NCBI RefSeq assembly: GCF_020151015.1
Contig: NZ_CP083746.1
Coordinates: 3,067,001 to 3,131,000, forward strand
Length of the DNA: 64,000 nucleotides
Direction: 5' to 3'
Source of the DNA: Pseudomonas sp. p1(2021b)
Lineage (GTDB): Bacteria > Pseudomonadota > Gammaproteobacteria > Pseudomonadales > Pseudomonadaceae
In this document: positions 15,684-24,635 of the stretch, piece after piece
Layout: every line of letters begins with the position of its first letter
Numbering within the stretch: the stretch's first letter is position 1
Notes under the pieces: generated by a model
Database searches by the model: none
What the model was told of the DNA's origin: nothing
Seen by the model: only the letters and a program-made list of their open reading frames with translations
Position numbers and translations under genes: made by a program

Positions 15684-17183
15684 ATGAACATCCTCTACGA
15701 TGACCGCCTCGATGGCCTGTTGCCCACGGTCGACAAGGCCCAATTGCTGGCCGAACTGCACAGCACCCTACCGGACCTTCAGGTCCTCCACCGCACCGAA
15801 GACCTCAAGCCCTACGAGTGCGACGGCCTCTCGGCCTACCGCACCGTCCCGCTGCTGGTGGTACTGCCCGAGCGCATCGAACAGGTCCAGGCCCTGCTGC
15901 GCCTGTGCCACCGGCGCGGCGTCCCCGTGGTGGCGCGCGGCGCCGGCACGGGGCTGTCCGGCGGCGCCCTGCCTTTGGCGCAAGGCATCCTGCTGGTGAT
16001 GGCGCGCTTCAATCGCATCCTCGAAGTCAACCCGCAAGGCCGCTACGCCAGGGTCCAGCCCGGTGTGCGCAACCTGGCCATTTCCCAGGCCGCAGCCCCA
16101 CATGGCCTGTACTACGCGCCAGACCCCTCGTCGCAGATCGCCTGCTCGATCGGCGGCAACGTCGCGGAAAATGCCGGTGGCGTGCATTGCTTGAAATACG
16201 GCCTGACCGTCCACAACCTGCTCAAGATCGATATCCTCACCCTCGAAGGCGAACACCTGACCCTGGGCAGCGACGCCCTGGACAGCCCCGGCTTCGACCT
16301 GCTGGCCCTGTTCACCGGTTCCGAGGGCATGCTCGGCATCGTCATCGAAGTCACCGTCAAGCTGTTGCCCAAACCCCAGGTGGCGCGGGTACTGCTGGCC
16401 AGCTTCGACAAGGTCGAGGACGCCGGCCGTGCAGTGGCCGGCATCCTCGACGCCGGTATCGTCCCCGGAGGCCTGGAAATGATGGACAACCTGGCGATCC
16501 GCGCCGCCGAGGACTTCATCCACGCAGGCTACCCGGTGGAAGCCGCGGCCATTCTGTTATGCGAACTGGACGGCGTCGAAGCCGACGTGCAGGACGATTG
16601 CCAACGGGTCGATGCCGTGCTGCGCCAGGCCGGTGCCCGTGACGTGCGCCTGGCCTGCGACGAGGCCGAACGCGCACGCTTCTGGGCCGGGCGCAAGAAT
16701 GCCTTCCCTGCAGTAGGGCGTATCTCGCCCGACTACTACTGCATGGACGGCACCATCCCCCGCCGAGAACTGCCCAGGGTACTCGAGGGCATCGCCGCGT
16801 TGTCCGAGGCCCATGGCCTGCGGGTGGCCAACGTGTTCCATGCCGGCGACGGCAACATGCACCCATTGATCCTGTTCGATGCCAACCTGCCCGGCGAGCT
16901 GGAGCGCGCCGAAGCACTCGGTGGCAAGATCCTGGAGCTGTGCGTGGCGGTGGGCGGCAGCATCACCGGCGAGCACGGTGTCGGACGCGAGAAGATCAAC
17001 CAGATGTGCGTGCAGTTCAATGACGACGAGATCACCCTGTTCCATGCGGTGAAGGCGGCATTCGACCCCAACGGCTTGCTCAACCCGGGCAAGAACATAC
17101 CCACCCTGCACCGCTGCGCCGAATTCGGTGCGATGCACGTGCATCACGGGCAACTGCCCTTCCCCGACCTGGAGCGCTTCTGA
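15684..17183 (+). CDS. glcD: Glycolate oxidase subunit GlcD (FAD-binding)
   Basis: A 499-residue FAD enzyme of the VAO/PCMH type, the catalytic subunit that oxidises glycolate (or D-lactate) to glyoxylate (or pyruvate) and feeds electrons to GlcE/GlcF. The FAD-contact motif VVARGAGTGLSGGALP is near residues 76–92, and IGGNVAENAGGVHCLKYG follows. The C-terminal part has NVFHAGDGNMHPLILFD and ITGEHGVGREK, typical of this family. The stop overlaps the glcE start (TGATG), so the subunits are translationally coupled. Confidence 0.93.
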   Translation: MNILYDDRLDGLLPTVDKAQLLAELHSTLPDLQVLHRTEDLKPYECDGLSAYRTVPLLVVLPERIEQVQALLRLCHRRGVPVVARGAGTGLSGGALPLAQGILLVMARFNRILEVNPQGRYARVQPGVRNLAISQAAAPHGLYYAPDPSSQIACSIGGNVAENAGGVHCLKYGLTVHNLLKIDILTLEGEHLTLGSDALDSPGFDLLALFTGSEGMLGIVIEVTVKLLPKPQVARVLLASFDKVEDAGRAVAGILDAGIVPGGLEMMDNLAIRAAEDFIHAGYPVEAAAILLCELDGVEADVQDDCQRVDAVLRQAGARDVRLACDEAERARFWAGRKNAFPAVGRISPDYYCMDGTIPRRELPRVLEGIAALSEAHGLRVANVFHAGDGNMHPLILFDANLPGELERAEALGGKILELCVAVGGSITGEHGVGREKINQMCVQFNDDEITLFHAVKAAFDPNGLLNPGKNIPTLHRCAEFGAMHVHHGQLPFPDLERF

Positions 17184-18235
17184 TGGACCAGGATCGTGAC
17201 CTGAGCGAAAGCCTGCTGGAGCAGGTCAACCAGGCCCTGGCGATGGACACTCCGTTGCGCATCCAGGGGAGCAACAGCAAGGCCATGCTCGGCCGCCCGG
17301 TCGCCGGGGAGATACTCGACACCCGCGGGCACCGCGGCATCGTCCATTACGACCCTACCGAACTGGTGATCAGCGCCCGCGCCGGCACGCCATTGCGTCA
17401 GATCGAAGCAGCGCTGCACGAAGCTGGGCAGATGCTGCCGTGCGAGCCCCCTCACCTGGGCCCCGAGGCTACCCTGGGCGGGATGGTCGCGGCAGGCTTG
17501 TCAGGCCCACGTCGGCCCTGGGCCGGTTCGGTACGGGACTATGTGCTGGGCACCCGGGTGATCACCGGCCATGGCAAGCTGCTGCGCTTTGGTGGCGAGG
17601 TGATGAAGAACGTCGCTGGCTATGATGTGTCCCGGCTGCTAGCGGGCAGTTTCGGTTGCCTGGGCCTGCTGACCGAGGTGTCGTTGAAAGTGCTGCCGCG
17701 CCCCCGTCAGTGCCTGAGCCTGCGCCTGCAGATGACGGTACGCCAGGCCCTGGCCGAGTTGGCCGAATGGGGCCAGCAGCCGCTACCGATCAGTGCCGCC
17801 TGCCACGACGGCCAGGCACTCTATCTGCGCCTGGAGGGCGGTGAAGGGTCGGTGCTGTCGGCAAGCCAGCGCTTGGGGGGCGAGACGGTTGCGAGCCAGT
17901 TCTGGACAGACCTGCGCGAGCAGCGGCTGCCATTCTTCGACGACCCCGCCCCGTTGTGGCGGTTATCGCTGCCGACCATTACCGGCGAACTCGACCTGCC
18001 TGGCCGGCAGTTGATCGATTGGGGCGGCGCGCAGCGCTGGTTGAAATCTTCAGCCCCTGCGACGTCGATCCGCAAGCAGGTCGCCAAGGTGGGCGGCCAT
18101 GCCACTGCCTACGCACCCGGCGACGACAGCATGTCACCCTTGCCCCAGGCATTGATGCGCTACCACCGCGCCCTCAAGCGCCAACTCGACCCCCAGGGGA
18201 TCTTCAACCCAGGGCGCCTGTACCCGGACCTGTGA
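17183..18235 (+). CDS. glcE: Glycolate oxidase subunit GlcE (FAD-binding)
   Basis: A 350-residue short PCMH-type FAD protein. It keeps the flavin-binding region (SARAGTPLRQIEAALHEAGQ, TLGGMVAAGLSGPRRPW) and the YDVSRLLAGSFGCLGLLTEV segment but lacks much of GlcD's substrate cap. It is a required partner of GlcD and GlcF. It overlaps glcD by one base and is followed by glcF after eight bases. Confidence 0.92.
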   Translation: MDQDRDLSESLLEQVNQALAMDTPLRIQGSNSKAMLGRPVAGEILDTRGHRGIVHYDPTELVISARAGTPLRQIEAALHEAGQMLPCEPPHLGPEATLGGMVAAGLSGPRRPWAGSVRDYVLGTRVITGHGKLLRFGGEVMKNVAGYDVSRLLAGSFGCLGLLTEVSLKVLPRPRQCLSLRLQMTVRQALAELAEWGQQPLPISAACHDGQALYLRLEGGEGSVLSASQRLGGETVASQFWTDLREQRLPFFDDPAPLWRLSLPTITGELDLPGRQLIDWGGAQRWLKSSAPATSIRKQVAKVGGHATAYAPGDDSMSPLPQALMRYHRALKRQLDPQGIFNPGRLYPDL

Positions 18236-18243
18236 GGCGAAAC

Positions 18244-19458
18244 ATGCAAACCAACCTGAGCGATGCCGCCAAGCGCCTGGCCCGTGCCGACGAAGCCGAG
18301 CGCATCCTGCGCAGTTGCGTGCACTGTGGCTTCTGCACCGCGACCTGCCCCACCTACCAATTGCTGGGCGACGAGCTGGACGGGCCACGCGGGCGCATCT
18401 ACCTGATCAAACAAGTGCTCGAAGGCACGCCGGCCAGCGCCAGCACGCAGGTGCACCTGGACCGCTGCCTGAGCTGTCGCAACTGCGAAACCACCTGCCC
18501 TTCGGGCGTGAGGTACCACGACCTGCTGGACATCGGCCGCCCCGTGGTCGAGCAACAGGTACCGCGCCCCTTGGGCGAACGCCTGCTGCGCCAGGGCCTG
18601 CGCGCCGTGGTACCGCGTCCTGCGCTGTTCGCAGCGCTCGTTCGCGCCGGGCAGGCCCTGCGGCCTTTGCTGCCGGCAACGGTCGAGGCAAAGCTGCCAA
18701 GCCAGGTGGCCCACCCCGGTGAACGACCGGCACCACGCCATGCCCGCCGCGTATTGCTGCTCGAAGGCTGCGTGCAGCCGACCTTGTCACCCAACACCAA
18801 TGCCGCCGCGGCACGCCTGTTGGACCGCCTCGGCATCAGTGTCGAGCCGGCCCGGGACGCCGGTTGCTGCGGTGCCGTGGATTATCACCTCAATGCCCAG
18901 GCACAAGGGCTGGCACGTGCCCGCCGCAACATCGACGCCTGGTGGCCGGCGATCGAAGCCGGTGCCGAGGCGATCGTGCAGACGGCCAGCGGCTGCGGGG
19001 CGTTCGTGCGCGAATACGGCCACTTGCTGGAAAACGACCCACGCTACGCCGCCAAGGCGGCCCGGGTCAGTGCCCTGGCCCGGGACCTGGTGGAAGTGAT
19101 ACAGGCCGAGCCGGTCGAGCGCCTGGGCGTGTGCGCCGAACAGCGCCTCGCCTTCCATTGCCCCTGCACACTCCAGCATGCCCTGAAGCTTGGCGGCGCG
19201 GTGGAGCAGTTGCTGACCCGCCTGGGCTTCACCCTGACGCCGGTTTCCGACGGCCACCTGTGTTGCGGCTCGGCAGGGACCTATTCACTGACCCAGCCCA
19301 TCCTGGCGCGCCAACTGCGGGACGAGCGCCTCACAGCCTTGGAAAGCGGCCACCCCGAGGTCATCGCCACCGCCAACATCGGCTGCCAGGCACACCTGGG
19401 CAGCGCCGGACGCACACCGGTGCGCCATTGGATCGAAATCGTCGAGGCTGCCCTTTGA
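18244..19458 (+). CDS. glcF: Glycolate oxidase iron-sulfur subunit GlcF
   Basis: A 404-residue iron-sulfur protein that carries electrons from the flavoprotein subunits towards the quinone pool. Two 4Fe-4S motifs are clear: CVHCGFCTATCPTY (about 22–35) and CLSCRNCETTCPSG (about 77–90). Two CCG domains follow, containing DAGCCGAVDYH and HLCCGSAGTY. ATG at 18244 gives normal length; the open frame runs upstream into glcE. The operon here ends at glcF: no glcG or glcC is adjacent. Confidence 0.92.
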   Translation: MQTNLSDAAKRLARADEAERILRSCVHCGFCTATCPTYQLLGDELDGPRGRIYLIKQVLEGTPASASTQVHLDRCLSCRNCETTCPSGVRYHDLLDIGRPVVEQQVPRPLGERLLRQGLRAVVPRPALFAALVRAGQALRPLLPATVEAKLPSQVAHPGERPAPRHARRVLLLEGCVQPTLSPNTNAAAARLLDRLGISVEPARDAGCCGAVDYHLNAQAQGLARARRNIDAWWPAIEAGAEAIVQTASGCGAFVREYGHLLENDPRYAAKAARVSALARDLVEVIQAEPVERLGVCAEQRLAFHCPCTLQHALKLGGAVEQLLTRLGFTLTPVSDGHLCCGSAGTYSLTQPILARQLRDERLTALESGHPEVIATANIGCQAHLGSAGRTPVRHWIEIVEAAL

Positions 19459-19586
19459 GCGACCGTCCAGCCCTGCCGTGTCACCGTGAGTCACATTCCG
19501 TTGGGGACTGAACGGGAGCGGGCCGGCCTCTTGCACCCAGGCCCGAAAAACCCGAAGCTTCGATCATCCTGCACTCCGGACGCCCC

Positions 19587-21020
19587 ATGGAACTGCACAT
19601 CCGCCTGCAAGGCCGCAAAGGCCTGGCCGACCAGCTCTATCAACAGTTACGGGCTGGCATCGACAGCGGCCACCTGGCCGCCGGTACCCAGTTGCCCCCC
19701 ACCCGCCTGCTCGCCGAACAGCTGGGCGTGTCACGCAAGACCGTGGCCGAAGCCTATTCGCGCCTGACCTACGACAACCTGCTCAGCGGCGTGGTCGGCC
19801 GCGGTACCTTCATCACCCCGCGCAAGCCGTTGCAGGCCAGCGACGCCCAGCCCATCCCCCTGGCTGCCGCCGCTACGCTGCAACGCTGGCAGCAACGCGC
19901 CACGGTGCTGGCCGGGCAGGCCCAGGAGGCGCCCTCGCGTCATGACTTCGTCGGCGGCGCCTCGAGCAAGGCGCAGTTCCCCTTCGACCAGTGGCGTAGC
20001 TGCCTGCAATACGCCCTGCGGCGCAGCCAACGTCACCCCCAGCGGCACTTCCTCGCCCAGGGCCTGCCGGAACTGCGCGAAGCCATCGCCCACCACATCG
20101 CCTTCGCCCGGGGCGTGCACTGCAGTGCAGCGGATGTACTGGTGTGCAACGGCGCCCAACAGGCCCTGGACCTGATCGCCCGGGTGTTGATCGAACCAGG
20201 CTGCCAGGTGACCATGGAAGACCCCGGCTACCCCCCGGCGCGCCAGCTGTTCCTGGCCCTGGGCGCGCGCGTGCAAGCGGTGCCGGTGGACGATGAAGGC
20301 ATGTGCGTGGAACAGATCGCCGATGGCACGCGGCTGATCTACGTGACGCCCTCGCACCAGTTCCCTTTGGGCATGCCCATGAGCGAGCGCCGTCGCACCG
20401 CCTTGCTGGCCCGCGCGGCCGAGCTTGGGGCCCTGATCATCGAAGACGACTACGACTGCGAATTCCGCTACCAGGGGCCTGCCAGCGATGCCCTGCAACG
20501 GCTCGACCGACACGGCCTGGTGGCGTATGTCGGAACCTTCTCCAAGACCTTGCTAGCGGAGCTGCGCCTGGGCTATGCCGTGCTGCCGCCAAGCGTGCTG
20601 CGGGCGGCCTGTGCAGCCAAGCACCTGACCGATTGGCACAGCCCGCCGCTGCAGCAATGGGCATTGGCGCGTTTCATCAGCGAGGGGCACCTGAACAAGC
20701 ACATCCGCCGCTGCCATGAGGTGTACAGCGCCCGTCGCGAACGGATCCTGGCACGCCTGGGCGGCGACCTGGCGCCCTGGCTGACCGCAGTGCCGGCCAA
20801 CGCTGGCTTTCACCTCAGTGCGCTGGCAAAGCCCGGGGTAGACGTGGAGCTGCTGGTAACCCTGGCGCGCAAGGTCGAAGTGGGCCTCTACTCGCTGGCC
20901 CCGTTCTTCAGCGAAGCCCCGGTGCGCCCAGGGCTGCTGTTCGGCTTCGGGGCCATCGAGCTGCTGGACATCGACCCGGCACTGGACCGGGTCCGCGACA
21001 CCTTGCAGGGCCTCAGCTGA
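19587..21020 (+). CDS. MocR/PdxR-type GntR regulator with aminotransferase domain
   Basis: A 477-residue regulator. An N-terminal GntR winged helix (~1–80; QLYQQLRAGIDSGHLAAGTQLPPTRLLAEQLGVSRKTV) is joined to a class I aminotransferase-like domain. The PLP lysine is in YVGTFSKTLLAELRLGY. Members use PLP or a PLP adduct as effector (PdxR, GabR). It lies downstream of glcDEF in the same direction and next to the convergent exporter gene; nothing in the context fixes its target. Its stop overlaps the end of the convergent MFS gene by eight bases. Confidence 0.85.
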   Translation: MELHIRLQGRKGLADQLYQQLRAGIDSGHLAAGTQLPPTRLLAEQLGVSRKTVAEAYSRLTYDNLLSGVVGRGTFITPRKPLQASDAQPIPLAAAATLQRWQQRATVLAGQAQEAPSRHDFVGGASSKAQFPFDQWRSCLQYALRRSQRHPQRHFLAQGLPELREAIAHHIAFARGVHCSAADVLVCNGAQQALDLIARVLIEPGCQVTMEDPGYPPARQLFLALGARVQAVPVDDEGMCVEQIADGTRLIYVTPSHQFPLGMPMSERRRTALLARAAELGALIIEDDYDCEFRYQGPASDALQRLDRHGLVAYVGTFSKTLLAELRLGYAVLPPSVLRAACAAKHLTDWHSPPLQQWALARFISEGHLNKHIRRCHEVYSARRERILARLGGDLAPWLTAVPANAGFHLSALAKPGVDVELLVTLARKVEVGLYSLAPFFSEAPVRPGLLFGFGAIELLDIDPALDRVRDTLQGLS

Positions 21021-22209
21021 CCGTCGCCTGCGCCGCTTGCCCTGGGCGGGCAATGGCGCTGGCATAGCCCCGTGGGACGAAGCGCACGGTCACCAGCAGC
21101 ATCGCTACCACGGTGATGGCCAGCAATGTCCAGGAGGCCTGGAAGTCCCCGGTCACATCGCGCAGCCAACCGGTGATGTACGGCACGATACCGGTGATGA
21201 TGAAACCGATGCCCTGGACGAACGCTGCCAGGCTGCCCGCTTGCGCGGGGTCCTTCTTCAGGTGCTCGAGGGTCAAGGTCAGGCTCAGGCTGAAACACGC
21301 TCCCAGGCCAAGGCCGATCATCGCCACCCAGACGCCCATGGCCAGGGTCGGGGCCAGCAGCAGGCCGAGGAAGCCCAGCAGTTGGATGGACAATGCCAGC
21401 CAAAGACCCGGTCGACGGTCCGCCAGGCTACGCAGCAACAGCGGCAGGCCCAAGGCACCGGTGACCTGGAAGATGGTCATCAGGCCCACCAGCTCACCCC
21501 CACCCTGGGCCGTGCCGCCGTGCTCGATGTGGTAGGCTGGCAACCAAGCCACCATGCTGGTGTAGCCGCCGTTGATCAGGCCGAAGTAGCTGGCCAGCAG
21601 CCAGGCCCGACGGTTGCCGAACCAATGCCCACCACCGCCGCCGGCCAGCTTCGGCGTGCTGTGCCGTGGCCTGAGCACCAGCCAGGCCAGCACCGCCAGC
21701 ACAGCGGGCAGTGCCCAGACGCCCAGGCCGACCTGCCAGCGCCCGCTGGCCTCGCTGATCGAAGGCCCGAGCACCGCGGCTAGGCCGCCTCCACTCATCA
21801 AGGCCGCCGAATACAAGCCCATGGTGGTCGCCAAGCGCGTGGGGAACCAACGGTTGACCAGGCCCGGCATCATGCCCTGGACGACAGCCACCCCCAGCCC
21901 GGCCAACACCGCACTGGCGATCAACGCCCAGGCGCTGTCGAGCTGCAGGCGCCACAGGCACGCCAGGGCGATCGCCGCCAGCCCCATGAGCATGCCGCCA
22001 TGCTCGCTCAGCCAGCGGCGCAACCAAGGTTGCAGCAAGGGGATCAGGCCCATGCACAGCACCGGCAGCGCCGTCAGCAGGGCGGCCTGCTGGTAGCCAA
22101 GGCCGGTACTGGCGCGCATGGGTTCCAGCAGCGGGCCGATACTGGTGAGGATCGGCCGCAGGTTCAGTGCCAACAGCAGCACCAACAACAGGTTCAGTGC
22201 GCCTCTCAT
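21013..22209 (-). CDS. MFS transporter, CynX/NimT family
   Basis: A 398-residue carrier with about 12 helices. The first helix reads LNLLLVLLLALNLRPILTSIGPLL, whose LRP-x-x-x-x-x-GPLL motif is typical of the CynX/NimT (cyanate, 2-nitroimidazole) branch. The start at 22209 overlaps the deaminase stop by ATGA, so the two genes are coupled and probably serve one task, such as export or uptake of a base analogue or a deamination product. The substrate is unknown. Confidence 0.83.
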   Translation of the reverse strand: MRGALNLLLVLLLALNLRPILTSIGPLLEPMRASTGLGYQQAALLTALPVLCMGLIPLLQPWLRRWLSEHGGMLMGLAAIALACLWRLQLDSAWALIASAVLAGLGVAVVQGMMPGLVNRWFPTRLATTMGLYSAALMSGGGLAAVLGPSISEASGRWQVGLGVWALPAVLAVLAWLVLRPRHSTPKLAGGGGGHWFGNRRAWLLASYFGLINGGYTSMVAWLPAYHIEHGGTAQGGGELVGLMTIFQVTGALGLPLLLRSLADRRPGLWLALSIQLLGFLGLLLAPTLAMGVWVAMIGLGLGACFSLSLTLTLEHLKKDPAQAGSLAAFVQGIGFIITGIVPYITGWLRDVTGDFQASWTLLAITVVAMLLVTVRFVPRGYASAIARPGQAAQATVS

Positions 22210-22664
22210 GCCTGGTGCGCCTGCTTCCATTGAAGGTACAGGTCGGCCTCGCCGGCAGGCTTGAGCGGCTTCAGGGGCAGGCTCTGCTGCTGGGGCGGGC
22301 GGGCCATCTGTGCGTATACGGCCGCCGTCGACAGGCCATAGGGCTCGCCTTCGTCGTTGTCATAGGCGAACCAGGCCCGTTCGATGCCGCACAGGTGCAT
22401 GGCGGCCAGGCACATCGGGCACGGATGGCCGCTGGCATAGATCTCGGCGCCATCCAGGCGTGCCTGGCCCAAGGCCTGGGCGGCTTTGCGGATCGCCTGC
22501 ATTTCGGCGTGGGTGGTCGGGTCCTGGGTGCTGTGGATCTCGTTGACGGCACGTGCCAGCACCTTGCCTTGGTACACCAGCACGGCACCGAACGGGCGCC
22601 CGCCGGCCTGGATGTTGGCGCGAGCCAGGTCGAGGGCTTCGCGCATGAAACGTTCATCGGACAT
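22206..22664 (-). CDS. Nucleoside/base deaminase of the cytidine deaminase fold
   Basis: A 152-residue zinc deaminase. The HAE motif (PTTHAEMQAI) and PCxxC (SGHPCPMCLAAMH) supply the zinc ligands and the proton-shuttle Glu. Length and the MREALDLARANIQAGGRPFGAVLV opening fit the guanine deaminase/nucleoside deaminase (GuaD/TadA-like) branch. ATG at 22664 is preferred over the long upstream extension, which covers non-coding DNA. It overlaps and precedes the CynX-type exporter gene. Guanine or a related base is the most likely substrate, but this is inferred. Confidence 0.83.
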   Translation of the reverse strand: MSDERFMREALDLARANIQAGGRPFGAVLVYQGKVLARAVNEIHSTQDPTTHAEMQAIRKAAQALGQARLDGAEIYASGHPCPMCLAAMHLCGIERAWFAYDNDEGEPYGLSTAAVYAQMARPPQQQSLPLKPLKPAGEADLYLQWKQAHQA

Positions 22665-22830
22665 CGTTGGAATCTCTGAAAGCAGGACCCGGTCATTATC
22701 CCGCCTTGGCCAGGCGCGCCAAAATGAAGAGATTGGATGCAGGTCAGTGGCCGCCTGAATGGATCGATTGGTCCCCTGGCAAAACCAAAGATTGGCTATC
22801 GGGCGATCCATGGCCATGGCACTAAGGTAT

Positions 22831-22872
22831 GTCCCTGTGGCAGCGGGCTCGTCCCGCGATCGGTTGTACCGC
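22831..22872. repeat. Single degenerate REP-like element
   Basis: CCTGTGGCAGCGGGCTCGTCCCG is a diverged copy of the CTGTGGGAGCGGGCTTGTCCCG core. It lies in the gap before the AhpD-like gene. Nothing else clear is seen in the 246-bp gap. Confidence 0.5.
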
Positions 22873-22910
22873 GGCCGAGAACACTATCCATCCTCACACC
22901 GGAGTCCACC

Positions 22911-23348
22911 ATGCACGACCGTATCGAATGGGCCAAGCACGCCCCGCAAGCCTACAAAGCCATGATCGGCCTGGAGCAGGCCCTGGCCAACAGCGGCCTG
23001 GAAAACTCGCTGCTCGAACTGATCCGCCTGCGCGCCTCGCAGATCAACGGCTGCGCCTATTGCGTCAACATGCACGCCAACGATGCCCGCAAGGCTGGGG
23101 AAACCGAAGCCCGCCTGCAGACCCTCTGCGCCTGGCGCGAAACCCAGTACTTCACCCCACGCGAACGCGCGGCCCTGGCCTGGGTGGAAAGCCTCACCCG
23201 CCTGCCCGAGCGGGGCGCGCCACAGGCCGAGTACGAAGCCCTGCAAGCGCACTTCGAACCGGCAGAAGTGGCCAACCTGACCCTGGCCATCGCCACCATC
23301 AATGCCTGGAACCGCTTCGGCGTGGGCTTTGCCATGGTGCCGGCCTGA
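22911..23348 (+). CDS. AhpD-like carboxymuconolactone decarboxylase family protein
   Basis: A 145-residue all-helical protein. The core E-L-I-R-L-R-A-S-Q-I-N-G-CAYC-V-N-M-H has the redox CxxC plus downstream His of AhpD-like alkylhydroperoxidases, so peroxidase-type thiol chemistry is likely. GGAGTCCACC precedes the ATG. It stands alone between a REP remnant and the convergent AraC gene; there is no adjacent sigma factor gene, although such proteins often accompany one. Confidence 0.83.
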   Translation: MHDRIEWAKHAPQAYKAMIGLEQALANSGLENSLLELIRLRASQINGCAYCVNMHANDARKAGETEARLQTLCAWRETQYFTPRERAALAWVESLTRLPERGAPQAEYEALQAHFEPAEVANLTLAIATINAWNRFGVGFAMVPA

Positions 23349-23407
23349 CGGACCGAGCGGGCTCAATCGCGGGACAAACCCGCTACCATTGAATGCGGCG
23401 CTACTCG

Positions 23408-23449
23408 GTAGAAGCGACCTTGCGCCGCGCAGGGCCGCCTAGCGGCCCC
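23408..23449. repeat. Diverged REP element between convergent genes
   Basis: GTAGAAGCGACCTTGCGCCGCGCAGGGCCGCC followed by TAGCGGCCCC is a mutated copy of the GTAGGAGCGGCCTTGTGCCGCGAAAGG type. It lies between the AhpD-like and AraC genes. Confidence 0.6.
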
Positions 23450-23455
23450 AACCCA

Positions 23456-24466
23456 TTAGCGCCCGGCCAACCGCGCCCGATAGCTGCCCGGGCTGTACCC
23501 AGTCCATTTCTTGAACGCACGGTGAAACGCGCTGGGCTCCTGGAAACCGGCCTGCTCGGCGATCTCGGCGATGCTCAATACCCCTTCGCGCAATCGCTCG
23601 AAGGCCATGGCCCGGCGCACCTCGTCCTTGATCTGCTGGTACGAGCGCCCTTCCCGCTCCAGCTGACGGCGGAACGTACTGGCACTGATGCCCTGCTGCT
23701 CGGCCATGGCCTGCAGGGTCGGCCACTGGCCGTAGCGCCGCGCACGCAGGTGGCGATAGACCACCGCCGCCAGGCCGTTCTGGTTGCGAAAGCGGATCAC
23801 CAGCCCCTGGGGTGCGCTGCGCAGGAAAGTCTTCAGGGCGGCCAGGTCCTGCACCACTGGCAGGCGCAGGTAGGCGCTGTCGAACTCCACCTCGGTACGC
23901 CCGCTGCCCAGGCGCAGGTCAGGGCCCCATAGCAGGCTGTCGTCCTCCTGCGCCGGGCGGGCCACCGCGAGTTCGGTACGGTCGATGGCGATGCGCCGCC
24001 CGGCGAGCCAGCAGAGCAGGCCGACCACCAGCACCAGGAAGGTTTCCTCGGCGTATACCCGGGTCAGCGGGTCGGCGATGGTCGACTGCACGCTGATCAC
24101 CACCCGGCCACCTCGCACCGAGAACGCGCCACGCAGGTCACGCATGAACAAGGCAAAATTGCCCAGGCACTGGCGCAGGGCCTTTTCCAGGGTGGGCTCC
24201 TGGATCAGGCCACGGCAGATCAGCGCGAAGCTGCCGATGGGCATCCCGTGGCTGTCCAGATGGAAGAACTCGTCGTCCAGCACATGGATCAGTTCCAGCC
24301 ACAGCTGAGCGAAGGCCTTGGCCGGCACCCGTGCCTGGGGCTGCGCGAGCACTGCCGGATCGATGCCCACCGCGCGCAGGTAGGCATCGCGCTCGTCGGG
24401 GCGCTCGCGCAGGCTGTGCAGCATGGCGTTGAGGAAGTACACCGCGACCGAATCGCTATCGCGCAT
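23456..24466 (-). CDS. AraC-family regulator (Arabinose_bd N-terminal domain)
   Basis: A 336-residue regulator. Residues ~15–200 match the ligand-binding domain found in OruR/ArgR-like AraC proteins. The last ~100 residues hold two HTHs (TLQAMAEQQGISASTFRRQLEREG and SIAEIAEQAGFQEPSAFHRAFKKWTGYSPGSYR). It is divergent from the thiolase operon, with a TGGCA-N5-TGCCA repeat between, so control of fatty or hydroxy-acid degradation is likely. The neighbour order resembles that of the P. putida bktB region. Confidence 0.87.
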   Translation of the reverse strand: MRDSDSVAVYFLNAMLHSLRERPDERDAYLRAVGIDPAVLAQPQARVPAKAFAQLWLELIHVLDDEFFHLDSHGMPIGSFALICRGLIQEPTLEKALRQCLGNFALFMRDLRGAFSVRGGRVVISVQSTIADPLTRVYAEETFLVLVVGLLCWLAGRRIAIDRTELAVARPAQEDDSLLWGPDLRLGSGRTEVEFDSAYLRLPVVQDLAALKTFLRSAPQGLVIRFRNQNGLAAVVYRHLRARRYGQWPTLQAMAEQQGISASTFRRQLEREGRSYQQIKDEVRRAMAFERLREGVLSIAEIAEQAGFQEPSAFHRAFKKWTGYSPGSYRARLAGR

Positions 24467-24492
24467 GGCTGGTTTTCACTGTCTATGCTGGG

Positions 24493-24507
24493 TGGCAAAA
24501 AATGCCA
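24493..24507. promoter_or_regulatory. TGGCA-N5-TGCCA operator candidate
   Basis: A perfect inverted repeat, TGGCA (24493–24497) and TGCCA (24503–24507) around AAAAA, 27 bp upstream of the AraC start and 129 bp upstream of the thiolase start. TGGCA half-sites are common for AraC-type proteins. Confidence 0.4.
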
Positions 24508-24635
24508 GGTTTACTGAACAGATCCGGCATAGGCCGGGCCCAGGCGTTTGCCTAGACTCGACCCATTCCGGGAACGCCGGCCATTCTCGCAGAGCCTGTG
24601 CCGGTCCCGCCATGCCTTTGCAATCGGAGCCTTCC

